DNA from: Paragonimus westermani | Taxonomy: Eukaryota > Platyhelminthes > Trematoda > Plagiorchiida > Troglotrematidae | Direction of reading: 5' to 3' | Assembly: GCA_008508345.1 (NCBI GenBank) | Contig: QNGE01001690.1 | Location: 10,527 to 74,526 of the forward strand | Length of the DNA: 64,000 nt | Shown here: positions 1 through 11,187 of the stretch, piece by piece | Layout: the number at the start of each line of letters is the position of its first letter | How positions within the stretch are numbered: the first letter of the stretch is position 1 | The notes under the pieces: model-generated | What the model was told of the DNA's origin: nothing | Databases searched by the model: none | What the model saw: only the letters and a program-made list of their open reading frames with translations | Program-made: the position numbers and the translations under genes

Positions 1-119
1 TATGTGGTGTGTTGGTGGAACTGCAATTGGTGCAGCGCAAGCCAGTTGCAGTGATATATAAGCGCAGGCGTCCTTTGGCTTCGGTCACTGTGACAGGCTA
101 ATCCGAATCGGATGCCGCC

Positions 120-600
120 AACCGTATATATCTAGATGTACACAAGTATATATATACGTGTAGATATATCTATATGATAGCAAAAACGTTCGTACAGACG
201 TACACATGTGTATATATGTACGTATATATATGTACATATGTATACATATATAGGCACATAGACTCATGTGTGTACCTTTGCGGAAACAGATATGTGTATA
301 TATATGCACATATATACATACGCAGTTATATAATATATATGTGTATATACATGTATACATATATATATATACATGTATATGTACAAATATATATAGTATA
401 TGGATATAACTATAAATATATGATTATATAAATATATGTGCGTAGGTTTATGTATTCCTATACGCAAACATGTGTGTATATACATATATCTGTACGAACG
501 TTATTAACATTCAACCTATATATACACGTATATATATATATATTTTTTCATATATATACGTATATGCATACATATAAACATATATGCATATAAGTAAATG
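120..600. repeat. AT-rich microsatellite / low-complexity tract
   Basis: The tract is an irregular mix of TA, TG/CA and TATATG/TACGTA steps. Open frames of 70-90 residues run through it on both strands, but they consist almost only of Tyr, Ile, Cys, His, Thr and Met. That is what translated TA/TG repeats give, so they are not genes. The repeat is imperfect, and no constant unit longer than a few bases holds throughout. Confidence 0.85.
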
Positions 601-630
601 TAGAAATATACACGCGTACATACATAGGTT

Positions 631-815
631 GCCACTGGAATGAGAATCAATGACCCTGATCGCCAATCCGCGGTAAACACTATGCCAAATTGGTTGATGA
701 TCCAGGAGGATGCCACTGAAATAAGACTCACTGGCTCGCATCGCCTGTCCGCGGAATAGCGTATTGCCAGTCGGCTAAGGACCCAGGAGTCTGTCACTGA
801 AATAAGGCTCAGTGA
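631..815. repeat. 81-bp tandem repeat, about 2.3 copies
   Basis: Unit 1 starts at 631 (GCCACTGGAATGAG), unit 2 at 712 (GCCACTGAAATAAG) and a partial third at 793 (GTCACTGAAATAAG). The spacing is exactly 81 bp both times. Shared blocks are the start, a central TCCGCGG at about the same offset, and CCAGGAG near the end. Units 1 and 2 differ at many positions, so the array is old. Function unknown. Confidence 0.7.
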
Positions 816-1611
816 ACTATGGTACGCATGTTAACAATAAGTGAACAGGGCTCGGGATGATTAAGTTGTAAAGGGCACTGAAGAGGGCCGTGGAATCATT
901 CCAGCTTGTCCTGAGAAGAACAGAGGTCCGTCCTCGTGGTTCACGTTGGCTGCTCAATTGTCTCACGATCCAGGCAGGGGGAGTCAACGTCGGATTGATG
1001 GTAGTCAGCACACAAATGATGGTACCAACAGGAGAACTGCACCCAGTTGACTATGTCCTCGTTCCCTCATCTTCGTTTTGAATTGCATTAAGCCGCCTTT
1101 GATGACTCGCCCAATGCGCTCAATTTCTAAGGGATCCCCTATAACTTTTATCTGTGGCAAACTGTCGTCAGTCACTCGAATTCCAAGTGCGGACTTCCTG
1201 CGCCCATCTACATTTCTCCGCTAACCTGCCGATCGTCCTGTCGATCACGCAGAAAACCGTGACGAGAACGGTCCCTGTTAGCAAATGAGAGGCCCACCTC
1301 GATTTACAGGCAAGCCATGTATTGGAAAGCTTCCCGGCTTACAGACTTGATAGCCTACATTAACATGTTAAAGGGTGAGACATTCTCTATGTATACCTTG
1401 TTACGTGTTCACTGGTATACGCGGTTTCTTTGATATATGTCTAAGCCCACTGAGTGGTGACAAGCCGGGACACATCATTCATTAAGTGAGAGCGGCAAAA
1501 TACCGTGGCACACCTGGGATGAACTTCGCGAATTGCTCTCCACTGTGCAGGCGACCGATCAACGACGAAGGCCTGCACAGCTGACGTGCAGGGTAACATT
1601 TTCAGCATACG
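816..1611. other. Unassigned non-coding stretch
   Basis: Only short, overlapping frames of about 63 residues on opposite strands are present, and none resembles a known family. I see no RNA gene, tandem array or transposon end here. Confidence 0.5.
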
Positions 1612-2034
1612 TTACAAAACTATCCCATTAGTGGCCGTCGTTTCATAAGGCATCAGTGCGTAGAAAACGTTACATCTACGCCAGTTACACCTACCACCAT
1701 CGCGTGCCACAGTATGCGGCCCCCGTAGTTTGACTGGTGAGTGGCGTTCGTCAAAGTAACGTCGGCAAATTTCGGATGCAGTGGGAATGAACCTTTCGGA
1801 ACGAAGAATGGGAACCGTGAACCATTCTCCTCGAACAGCAAACAATACTCTCCTTCTGTCTTCAGCTGATCGCGTAAATTGACCAGCTTGTTCAGCCTTA
1901 CCCTGCTTCTTACGTAGATTGCGTAAGTCGTCTGCATGCATCTCAATCCCAAACTTACTTTCAACGTACAACTCCATTTCACGAGTACTTTTAAAGTTGT
2001 GCATTACCTCAGTCACATACCGCTCATCTGCCAT
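1612..2034 (-). CDS. Unassigned ORF, 140 aa, possible transposase N-terminal remnant
   Basis: This is an uninterrupted minus-strand frame of 140 codons from an ATG at 2034. The composition looks protein-like: charged and helical in the first half, with the segment STREMELYVESKFGIEMHADD followed by LRNLRKKQG. The pattern of a short helix, a conserved G-x-x-(x)-DD-L/V-R-N-L and a basic run recalls the region before the catalytic core in some MULE-type or ZSWIM-like transposases. I cannot confirm this, and no DDE residues or zinc finger are visible. No intron signals or partner exons were recognised. It could be a retained piece of a DNA transposon or a chance frame. Confidence 0.3.
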   Translation of the reverse strand: MADERYVTEVMHNFKSTREMELYVESKFGIEMHADDLRNLRKKQGKAEQAGQFTRSAEDRRRVLFAVRGEWFTVPILRSERFIPTASEICRRYFDERHSPVKLRGPHTVARDGGRCNWRRCNVFYALMPYETTATNGIVL

Positions 2035-2779
2035 CGACAGACGTCTATTTCTATGATGTCTGCTAGGCTGTCCAACTTAGAAGTCGTGCGAATTTTTTAG
2101 TTTGGCCTTCTCAGTGCAACATACCCCACTACGATTGTGAACTACCCAAGAGGCCTTGCAGCCGTAGTCGGTGAATCTAAAAATTAATGTCATAGAAATT
2201 GTACTAATATATTACCGTTTGGCGGCTACCGTCCTACTAGCACAGGACACTTCCGTACGTGCAGCCTGGCAGCAAATCTGTTCCTTTATGTCTCTTGGCA
2301 CTTGCTGCCGTTTGCAAACCATTGATGAAGAAACTGTTACACGTTTTCCGTTGGAATCTATTGAGATCCTCCTGGTACTCCCGGAAGTTCTAGTACTTCT
2401 TCTTTAATATTCTCCTGAAAACGCCCTGGTTGTTTACCGCAATGCTGATTCACCGTGCGAAAGTGATCTACGTATAGCGAGCCATTTAAACACCAACTGG
2501 GTGTGACGATGTTAGGTTCCGTGAAATGCGCAGTTTTCATGCATTTGATTTGGGGTTTCCTCTTGCACCACTTTATTGAAACTTGCCGCAACACTTGCCT
2601 TGTACCAGTTTTCCCATCAGTTTTGTATGAAAGAAAACCGGCTCTCATTATTATTGCGTGCTATTGCATATCCCGTTTTTAGCAGGCAATCGTTCAAATT
2701 TTTGTCGCATTACTTGCTTCGAGACCTTCTGAAAATAACCCATTGATAAAGATTGAATATCATATAGTAATGCCCGCTA
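2035..2779. other. Unassigned stretch before the CR1-like element
   Basis: Two frames (78 aa at 2171-2407 plus; 96 aa at 2358-2648 minus) overlap on opposite strands and match nothing I recognise. No RNA gene or transposon terminus was seen. The stretch may contain the 5' untranslated part of the retroelement that becomes readable at about 2,799. Confidence 0.4.
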
Positions 2780-2798
2780 GTCAGCCAATTTCCAGAAA

Positions 2799-3347
2799 TT
2801 GCCAGTCATCAAACGATCATCGCTGTGCAAAAAATGCATGTTGACGGTACACAAGGGTGCAAAATCTTCAGATTGTTCAGTCAACACCTGCCCCACCTCT
2901 GCTATCTCAGAGGAGATCAAGGCTGCTGCTAAACTGGCAGTCTCAGCAGCAAATCTTGGCACGTCCCACAAAGGAACAACACCAAACCATGTTCAGTGTC
3001 CAATACCAATGTATTCGTAGGTGAGGCCAAAAAATAAGGGGATTGGAGGCTGGACTAGCAAAACTACACAGGAGAAACGAGGAGCTCGCGAAATTTTGCA
3101 CAAATTAGATCCGCTATTGCGCATTATAAATGCCTCAAGTAAAATCCACCATCAGACCACCCCTAGTCACAATGACCTCGGGGCCGCCGGTACGCTCACT
3201 TATAGTGTAACTACGAAATTGCACAAGCGGTTACACTGTGTGAGCCAAGTGGTGGTGTTTGACGTACCTGACAGAATACCTCTGTTGTCAGTGAAAAGCA
3301 TATTACTCAAAGCCTGTAAAATGGAAGAACAAGAGTGCTACTTTTAA
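2799..3347 (+). pseudogene. CR1-like ORF1 remnant (Cys/His cluster and start of RRM-like domain)
   Basis: Two adjacent frames make up this part. The first (2799-3020) holds CKKCMLTVHKGAKSSDC, a Cys-x2-Cys then His then Cys arrangement like the zinc-binding cluster found in many non-LTR ORF1 proteins, followed by a helical Ala-rich stretch. The second (3021-3347) ends with the strand-like VVVFDVP and the helix-like LLKACKMEE, the start of an RRM-like nucleic-acid-binding fold. A stop at about 3,345 separates it from the continuation in the next frame. ORF1 proteins of this type bind element RNA and act as chaperones; here the protein is broken. Confidence 0.55.
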
Positions 3348-3362
3348 AAACTTTGCAAGAAA

Positions 3363-4748
3363 GTGCAGCAGAAGCACTTTCCACTGTTGCTACAGTTCAC
3401 AAGTGAACCTGTAACGAACGAATTTGTCAGAAGGCAAGAGGAAATCAGGCGTGGCAAAAATTTCATGTACATAAAAGTGTTCGGTGACAAGGCGCCACTG
3501 CAAAGGGAAATATTGCGAGTCAATATTTCCCGAGAAAACAACACAGTCAACAATCTCATCGAATTGACAGTAGATCTCGACTGCTCCACATATTCGCTAA
3601 ACCCGCAAGTTGCGGCTGAAATCGTCGTTACGTCGCCTGTCCATGCGAACACTGAGAAACAAACCACGTCTAGTTCTGATAAAGCCAGGCTTGTTCAAGT
3701 TTCCGCGACGAAACTCACGGCTACTGTTGAAAACACATCCCCTAGTGCTCAACGTTTCCCTCTGTCAACCGAGGCCTTAACTAGAAAAATTCCTAGATAT
3801 AAGACATCCAGAGTTACTCAGAACACTGGAAGAAACAGCTTAAATGCCCCTGATAATGACGTGGCTGCGGGAGGAGGGCCATCCACTTCTTATCAGAGAA
3901 ATTTCTCTCCGTTATATAGAGTTATCGGAAATACCAACGGTAAATCCCAAACCCCTGAACAATGCTCTAAATCAACAGTAAGGCCTGTAATGTGTTTACC
4001 CTGGAACAGTATTTTATATTTGCATTATAAGAGTGGACCGAAAGAACATTACAGGCGTCATGAATCTGGTTTTAAAAACCACATTCCAAGGAACAACGCT
4101 TCGCATGTAAAACTGCACAATTTGCCCACCACTGCTTCCAGTTCAACCTGCTACCATTCTAGGGGTCACGGTTACCATCCATTATCCAACAGCTCTGTAG
4201 TAACTCATCCTCCTACCCAAAATGTGAGTGCTACTAGGAACCGAGTTTCTAATATGTACACTCCAACAAGTAAGTCAGCACCTTATTATGCCAACAGCAC
4301 GAATGTATGCCAAACCAGTCCTTTTTCAGTTCACTCCCCGTATATTCCAACAACCGTCACCTGTTCTCCATCCCTAAGTTCCACTCTGTCATCTCTCCAT
4401 AATGGCACTCCTCCAGCACTTCCTATCATGGAGCCAAACTTTTATATCCACCCAAATATGAGCAGAAACTCGGTGTATTCCTTAGTTTGGGCCTTTCCAC
4501 TTAATATTTCGCAACCCACTGCCCCATCTGTCATGAAGTTCTCTAGCAGTTTATCTGATCTATCTGACAAAAAGAATTTCGTAAGCTTATTACTAATGAA
4601 CGCACGATCTTTGGTTAGTAAGGTGCACATTTTCAAACCCTTTGTCTTTTCATCTAATCACCACGTCATTCTCGTAACTGAGAAGTGGTGCTCTCCTGAA
4701 ACCCCCAGACAGTCAGATGAGCATCGTAGGATATCACATGTTGCGTAG
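3363..4748 (+). pseudogene. CR1-like element: ORF1 end, low-complexity linker and endonuclease start (461-aa frame)
   Basis: This is the longest open frame in the window. Residues 1-65 continue the RNA-binding fold (PLLLQFTSEPVTNEFVRRQE, then a conserved PLQREILRV). Residues about 80-400 are rich in Ser, Thr, Pro, Asn and Tyr, without a recognisable domain. From about residue 410 the frame reads LLLMNARSLVSKV ... VILVTEKW, the first strand and first metal-ligand region of the apurinic-type endonuclease of non-LTR retrotransposons (N-A-R-S-L and T-E-x-W motifs). The frame then stops at 4746 and the endonuclease continues in another frame. The absence of a separate ORF2 start suggests that ORF1 and ORF2 were fused by an ancient frameshift, or that the element relies on recoding. 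Confidence 0.7.
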
Positions 4749-4849
4749 AGATCGTCTCACATGACGAGGAGGTGAATGCATCATTTACCTAGAAGAACAC
4801 TTTTCCGCAGTCACACTTGATGGGTCTACACTTCATTAACTCGGGAACT

Positions 4850-5330
4850 AGTTGTGGTCAGTGGTCTCTACTGGTCCTCGCGAGCCACTTATAGGATGTA
4901 TCTACAGACCGCCTAATACTGCGAGCAATTATTTGACTGACCTTATGGAGAAAATGAATCAGATGTCCAAAACGCCCTGTGAACAATAACTAGTAGGCGG
5001 TGACTTTAAAACGCCCAATATCTCCTGGACCTCATTCTCTGCTCCAGCAAAACAGGCCGAATCCCCTTCATGCATTTAGCTGAATGGTTGGAACCAACAC
5101 GTCATGACGCCCACCGGAAAGGGGTATATTTTGGATCCCATGTTCACTATGGGTATTTCGTCTGTAGAGATCTGTTCTACAAAAATTCTCAGGAAGCTAC
5201 CATAATGTCGTCGATTGTATGTTTGATTTCAATATGACTACCAAACCGACAATTGTACTCTACCGTTCGATCAAGTTCACTGATTGGAATGCCATTTCCC
5301 CCCCACTAAGTTCCTTAAATTGAAGTACCT
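4850..5330 (+). pseudogene. CR1-like endonuclease remnant (middle and C-terminal part)
   Basis: Outside any long open frame the plus strand still encodes endonuclease blocks: GCIYRPPN at about 4888-4917, YLTDLMEKMNQM just after it, and VGGDFKTPNISW at about 4993-5028, where the family has the GDFN-x-P-x-I-x-W motif. The usual Asn of GDFN is Lys here. GYILDPMF follows at about 5125-5150. Several stops interrupt the frame, so this is a relic. In an intact element this domain nicks target DNA to prime reverse transcription. Confidence 0.7.
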
Positions 5331-5371
5331 TCTTTCGCACGTCAGACCCAAGCATAGCGGCCGGAGAATTT

Positions 5372-5680
5372 ATGAAATATTCAAAGTTTTGTGCCGACGT
5401 TTTGGCCCTCACTAAACCAAAACGTGTCAGCTCGTATGTACAAGGTAAAATCCTCACTGCGGAAGAGAATGACAAACTTAAAATGCTTAAGTCGAGGTTC
5501 GGTAGAACACTTGACTTTTCCCTGGTGATTCGAACGAGCAAAATGTTTGAACACGTACAACGTCAGACGCAACCCTGTCATATAGACGACGAGAAACTCG
5601 CGCTCCGTAGTGGGCAGAGATTCACAAAATCACTGCAACTAATGAGATGCATAAATTCCATGGGGGACCCTGCTATATGA
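5372..5680 (+). pseudogene. CR1-like linker between endonuclease and RT
   Basis: A 102-codon frame lies between the endonuclease and RT blocks in the right order and orientation. It is basic and helical, as expected for the poorly conserved region that connects these domains. It has no motif that would identify it alone, so the assignment rests on position within the element. Confidence 0.5.
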
Positions 5681-5725
5681 ATTATTACTCTCAAATACAA
5701 AACGGTTGTCGTTGACTCCGTAGCG

Positions 5726-6642
5726 ATGTGCAAAATCTTCAACTCACATTTCGTTCCCTCGTTTAGCGCAAAAAGCACCTCATTACCTGCTGATATCCCG
5801 TCGAAAACAGATAAAGCTTTGAGTAATGTTCTAATCGATGTTCGAAGTGTTCGTTCACAGTTAGTTAGCATAAGGCCCTCAATCCATCCAGAACCAGATG
5901 GTATCTCACCAATGGTCGTCAAGCAGGCAGGTGAGGATACACCCATCCTCTTACTCAATTTGTTCAACCTATCACTTTTATCTAGCATCTTCCCTCCTCA
6001 GTAAAAACCTCAATCATTATGCCTCGTCACAAAAGTGTTCCAATGCAAGACGTTAGTAACTATCTTCTCATCAACCACACGTCAATCTGCTCGAGAATTT
6101 CCGAAAGGACAATGAAGGCGCACATAGTTAAGTTCTTGAGGACACGAAACCTTCTAAACCATTCACAGCACGTTTTCCTTAGCGAGCGCTCTTGTATGAC
6201 ATGTCAGCTGGAATTCTCAAACCATATATCGACTTCCGTCGACACAGAAAATGCGGTAATTATCATGCTGTTAGATATGCAAAAGGCTTTTGATCGTATG
6301 CCTCATAGGCGACTCTTGATCACGATAGAATATTTTGGCAAACAAGATCCCTTGTATAGCTGGCTATCGTCATACATTGAAGGTCGCACCCAAACAGCCA
6401 AAATAGGAGAGCACTACTCAAAACCAAAACCAGTGACTAGTTGGGTGGTCCAAGGAAGTGTTCTGGGTCCGTTGCTCCTCTTGATGTACATAAATGACTT
6501 AGTTAGTACACATAGCAAGCCCATCCTGGTTGCTGACTATGTCAAAATCTTTTACACATTTTTCCAGGGCAGTAACACCAATTTCTGTCTAAAAAATATA
6601 CGACAGGACCTAGCGTCATTGCAGTTGTGGCGCGAGACATGA
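5726..6642 (+). pseudogene. CR1-like reverse transcriptase, inactive
   Basis: Two successive frames (5726-6004 and 6019-6642) hold the RT core. The first has RPSIHPEPDGISPMVVKQ, the fingers motif with the P-D-G-I turn. The second has NHSQHVFLSERSCMTCQLEF, then LLDMQKAFDRMPHRRLL (motif A with the catalytic Asp of A-F-D), then VQGSVLGPLLLLMYINDL (motif B). Motif C, normally F/Y-A-D-D, reads V-A-D-Y at about 6529-6543, so the second catalytic Asp is Tyr and polymerisation should be lost. The frame ends with a stop at 6640, and the thumb region continues in other frames to about 7,150 (for example QPQLEYYTF and LKNLQRSFTR). Confidence 0.85.
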
Positions 6643-7260
6643 CTGATGTCGTTCACAGCGAAAAAATCGAACATCATCACGTATCATGTTAAATTACCCC
6701 ATGGCTCTATCTCACTAGATGGTTGTAATATTGATGCAGACACTTCGGTCAGAGATCTGGAAATACGGTACTCACACTTCTTCAATTTCCCTAAATAAGT
6801 ATGCTCCCATGTGGCAAAAACTAGAAGCACAATAAGCTTTATCAAAAAGACGTTCAGTCCACCAGCTGCGAAACTGACGCACTACAAAATGTGTGGTCAG
6901 CCTCAACTCGAGTATTACACTTTCATTTGAAGCCATCTACGCAAGTCTGGTAGGCTTGTGTTAAAAAACCTTCAACGATCGTTCACCAGAGGCTTATTAA
7001 GATATTCTTCTCCGCTCTGCTATAGCCTGCTTGAAATGGTTTGCGTGTGGTTTACTCACAAGATCATTTAACACTTGAATTACTGCGTTCTCACCAAACC
7101 GTTTGGAACCTAACATTGTTTTAACGACATGCGTTTATCCATGTATAAACAGTGTTCAGATTGCTAGGAAATGTGAACGCGGCGCTTAATAACAAGCCTA
7201 GCGGAACGACGTCATGTGAGTTTTAATTATCACACGCATATTTCATGCGGCCCTCCGAAC

Positions 7261-7869
7261 CCTCGAGTTAATTCTACGTTTGCTCGAATAAATCCCGAGT
7301 GCATAGCAAACCACCACAACAAACAGTAGATAGGGTTATATATTCTAATCATCATATTAAAAATGATAATATCGTGTAAGTTCTTTGTCAGAAAATTCCG
7401 CTAGAAAATTGTTTGCCATAGTAAATCTTATAACCCCATATTTTTTTTATCTAACTTGTGGAATTACATTCTCTTCTCTGATCCTTATATTAACCACTGG
7501 GTGGGGAAATTTTTCTACGACGGAGGGACGCACGGAATTTCGTCTTAGCTGAACGGTAGGCGAGATGTTCAACTTTTCGAAGTTTCCGAGCAATCGACGA
7601 AATCTTGCGTCGGAGTCTGCCCAATCGTTTGCTGGATTTTGGGATTTTCGCTCTGCCTCGCCAAAGCCGACCAATGTTGATATTTTCCGGACACCAATTC
7701 TATCCCTAATGGTGAAACATTTCAAAGATGCGTTTTGGCCTTCTTCCGGGAGTGAACTTGAACTATTAAAAAGCTGCCCATCTCGAAACCTTGTAAAATA
7801 TCAATAAGTGTAACATCCTTTCTATATGACTGAATCTGTGAACCAAGCAAACTATCTCCTTCTTTTTTG
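7261..7869. other. Unassigned stretch between retroelement remnants
   Basis: Two opposite-strand frames (minus 7447-7725, plus 7565-7807) overlap and show no recognised motif. It may contain the 3' tail of the preceding CR1-like element, but I found no clear terminal repeat. Confidence 0.4.
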
Positions 7870-8720
7870 CGTGCGTCAAGGTTTCATAAACTGCGGTCAC
7901 TCGCCTTTAGATCACGTCCTCCTTGACGGCAGGCTTCACGATTGTGCTACTGATTACTTATTCGTTTATGTATGGTTTGTAAACATCTGCAGTGATCGCG
8001 CATAACACAGTGTGCTTCTCCCAAGTGCGTTGAGAAATATATATTAATATATGTATACCAGCTGTCTGAGTATGTTCAGTAAATTACCGGCCATACCCTC
8101 CTCGACGCTGACGATTCAAACATCTGGAATGTCAGTGATCGTAGTGCATTGTAGACTGATGTTGACGCAGTTAAACGGTAGTCAGACGACTGGGGCCTGC
8201 CGCCAAATGACAGAAATTGCGCATACACCTCGCTCGATGGAAGATCTGGCCATACATTCCCGATTCATAACGTTTTCCGTTGAGAAGATGCTACGAAAAT
8301 CGAGCTGAAAGAAGATGTGGTCACCTCTCTCATATCATCACGAAGTAGCCGCGAAGAAGCGGTTTGTTACTCTTGGAGTGGTAAAACGAGACTTTATTCA
8401 CAAGATGAGAAGATTTCAAACGCATTGGCGGCTTCATATGAGACAACTGTTGGGGTGTGCTAGCCTGGTCATGTATAATAGCTTAAAGAGAGCCGTGTTC
8501 GATGTTGAGAATGTCCGGCGCTGGGCTCTTCCCGCTTTCCACGAGCTCAAAAAATGTTGGGTCCCAGCTTCGACTTGAGATTTTTGATCTGCATCCATTT
8601 GAAATCCGACGACTCTATAATGTTTCTTATTTCACACATTTCTCCTCTGAGAAAAGTCTCATCGTCGTTACTTTCCCCACGAAACTATCTATACATAGAG
8701 ACCTGTGGAATCACTTCCCG
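7870..8720 (+). mobile_element. Second non-LTR reverse-transcriptase remnant
   Basis: The plus strand encodes scattered RT blocks in order: QGFINCGHSPLDHVLLDG near 7888-7940, a D-A-D-D motif C at 8104-8115 followed by SNIWNVSDRSAL, then SDDWGLPPND, and from 8315 AAKKRFVTLGVVKRDF with MRQLLGCASL and YNSLKRAVFDVENVRR, the thumb and C-terminal region. Stops interrupt the region after motif C. It is a 5'- and 3'-truncated relic in the same orientation as the element upstream. It differs from that element in sequence, so it is a separate insertion and perhaps a separate family. Confidence 0.7.
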
Positions 8721-8989
8721 AACTTGCTCAGCGCTTGACAACTTTCGGTCGTCTAAAGAACCAGTCGCAGGTCAAAATAGCTGATCGTAAAAAAGCGTTT
8801 CTTGGAATTTGCTCGCCAAAGAACGGAAGGTTGAGTAAAACCGAGAGATGAATCAAAACCAGTTGTCGAATCCACCGGATGTACAAAGCGAGATATAAAT
8901 ATTTGCATACATGAACACCTCAAGGGTAACGCGGAGGGAATGAGTAAACTCACAAGTTAACGTAACAAAATAGCACTGCTCAACACCGA

Positions 8990-9065
8990 AGTCAGTGATT
9001 AGTGGAGTGACTCAGAGAAGAGTTCTGGGCCCGACGCCTTCCTCATGTATGTAAATGGAATGTGA
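8990..9065 (+). mobile_element. RT motif-B scrap of a non-LTR element
   Basis: A short plus-strand segment reads SGVTQRRVLGPT and, after a frameshift, FLMYVNGM. This is the RT motif-B block (SGVPQG-S-V-L-G-P followed by L-x-Y-V/I-N-D) with mutations. No flanking RT motifs could be read, so only a fragment is left. Confidence 0.55.
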
Positions 9066-10594
9066 TAAGATCAAACGTGGTAAGCCCTTTCTGTTGTTGA
9101 TAGTATAAAAAATCGTTCACATAATCCGATATCTTAGAAACATCGGTTTTGTCTACAAAATGTACGACAGCAACCATCATCATAAGAATCATGCTAAAAA
9201 CACGGCTGAGAACACTCTTGAAGAGTAAAGCGAACATTATCCCCAATAGACTTGAAATATTCTGTGGTCAACTCCAGAATATGCTGATGTTCTGAAGTAG
9301 GTTGAATCATTTCAGACCACCGTGCTTTGTCTGTTTAGCGTTCAGAGGTGTCCCTAACTTTTATTACCAGTCCTACAAAACTGCATTGAATACCATTATT
9401 CTTAAGTCGGCTACCTCTGCCGTTCCACTAGCACTTGTCTACTCTGAACCCTGTAAATTTTTAAAGGCCAAAGTAGTGCGTCATCTTTTCGAAATTTTTC
9501 TTTGGTGCTACATCATTTCTCGGCGCGCGAACAAGCGTTTTGCCCCGACCCTACCAATGGCCATTTGGTTGAGTGAGCTTGATTCCGTTCTATCGTCCCG
9601 AAAGGCCTATTGATGTCCAGTTGTCCATTTTGTTTTACGGGCACATTAATTGTTCATTTCCTGAGAGTTTTTCATGATCGAGGTGAGAGATTTAGTTCTT
9701 CCGTATAGTTATTCAATCGGTACCGTATGAAATCCAGTTTTCACAAGCTCATTCTCATTAGCAATTTTGAATGGACATTATCTTCTATATTAACGGGTAT
9801 TGAGGGAAGCACCGATCGGATCTCTATATTGAGTGTTACTAGGTGAGCACTTGAATCGTTAGCAAACGATCCACCAGGCGTGGGACTCCCAAAGTGCCTC
9901 GAGTTGGTTGACGACGCAAGAAGTCAGAAGCTCCTAGACTTCCTGATAAGAATGTCCATCGCAGACACAACTTCCTCGACCGCTGTCCTCAACCAGTTGT
10001 TTTTCGTCAAGGAATTCATTTTCTCTCTCCGAAAACCGCCTCTTTTCTCGCGAAAACGATTCTAACCGATAATAATAAGGGAAAATGTCTTGAACTGTCA
10101 GGAACTAACCCTCGCTATCTGTACACTGGCCGAAACATCTAACAGATTACAGTACATGATATGACTACTGAGCGTTTGGTTTGTTTTATCCTCGCTGTCA
10201 TACTTTCATCGTGTTTTCAACCCACAAACGACCTGGTGAAGAAGTTCTGTAGCGTTTTGTACACTATTTTCTACTTCATATTTTTTTATTGTTATTCATG
10301 CCTTTTCATCTTCTTCAACCTCATGTACACATGATGTTTTAACGAGGTTAATCGATACACAGAGCAATCGATAATTTTCAAATTACACTTACGAATTCAC
10401 GAGTTCTACTTTCTGTTCGCGTTCAGGGTCGGTGGCGTACAAATCTTTGAGAAAGATAGAATTCAGCGGAATCAACCGGTTAGTTCGGCAAATTTATTTA
10501 TTAATTTACCTGTCGTTGGAATTATCTCGGTCGTGACATCGAGACTATCTGGGGGACACACGACAAGTAGTATCAGTGGAGAATCCCCATTTGG
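9066..10594. other. Unassigned stretch
   Basis: Open frames at 9302-9613 and 9880-10065 (plus) show no recognised motif. No RNA gene, tandem repeat or transposon end was seen apart from the sequence just before the LTR-like repeat at 10595, of which the last 60 bp or so resembles the sequence before the repeat at 17353. Confidence 0.4.
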
Positions 10595-10715
10595 TGTAGT
10601 GGAACACTAAACCAACGTGCCTCCACGAACTATTATGAGTTATTTGTTTTCCTTTTCATCAGATTCCGACTCCCTATTCACACCTGAATTTCCGTATACT
10701 TTTAGATCCACTACA
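10595..10715. repeat. LTR-like repeat copy A (TGTAGTGG...CCACTACA)
   Basis: The 121-bp segment begins TGTAGTGG and ends CCACTACA, an exact 8-bp terminal inversion. It aligns along its length with 17353-17474 through blocks such as CTAAACCAACG, TATGAGTTATTT / TGTGAGTTATTT and TTTAGATCCACT. About 60 bp upstream is also similar between the two. It may be a truncated LTR of a Gypsy element or a short non-autonomous element. The upstream similarity favours an LTR end with attached internal sequence. Confidence 0.55.
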
Positions 10716-11187
10716 TCATTCATCTGTTTGACCTTTATTCCACTATGCTTGTTGGTGGCTTAGTGATTTTAACCATCATTTTTGTTAATTGTCCTCCGAC
10801 CTTCTGTTTCGAGAATGTTTTCGTGTAGCTGTTTACCCTAAAAATAAACCTATAACTTCATCCTTGATGCAAACGCTTTTCGGGCGAAACAGAGTTGCTT
10901 TTCTCATCCGTCCTCTGGTTTGTCCTGGGAGCAGTAAACGGGGACTGCCGCGTTGTTTTGGGATCAACACGGTTCGTTATATTTATTACCAGAAGAAGAA
11001 TTCCATCGCCACCAGGAGCACTGTCACACAGTGGACAACCCAACACTTTTCTCGAGAGTTTACAAAGGTTTCCGAAGAAACGGCTATGGTACATACCGAG
11101 CAATTCTGCGTCAATCCACAGAAGTGGTATCCCTGTTGAACAGCTAACTGCCGTCGGTACAGACGCGGTCCAGTACATAAGGAGAAT

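Larger units (their letters stand above)
2780..7260 (+). mobile_element. Degenerate CR1/jockey-type non-LTR retrotransposon
   Basis: Pieces of a two-ORF non-LTR element lie in the correct order on the plus strand: an ORF1-like region with a Cys/His cluster, an RRM-like segment, a Ser/Pro/Thr-rich stretch, an apurinic-type endonuclease, a linker, reverse transcriptase and the RT C-terminal region. The reading frame changes several times and stops interrupt the endonuclease and the RT C-terminus. The order and spacing (about 4.4 kb) suggest one nearly full-length old insertion, not a chance collection. I could not find the exact 5' end, the 3' tail or target-site duplications, so the edges are approximate. 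CR1 clade is inferred from the endonuclease and RT motifs, and a related jockey-superfamily clade is possible. Confidence 0.8.

Noticed and set aside
85..485. Three overlapping frames of 73-91 codons
   Set aside because: They are translations of TA/TG low-complexity DNA on both strands.
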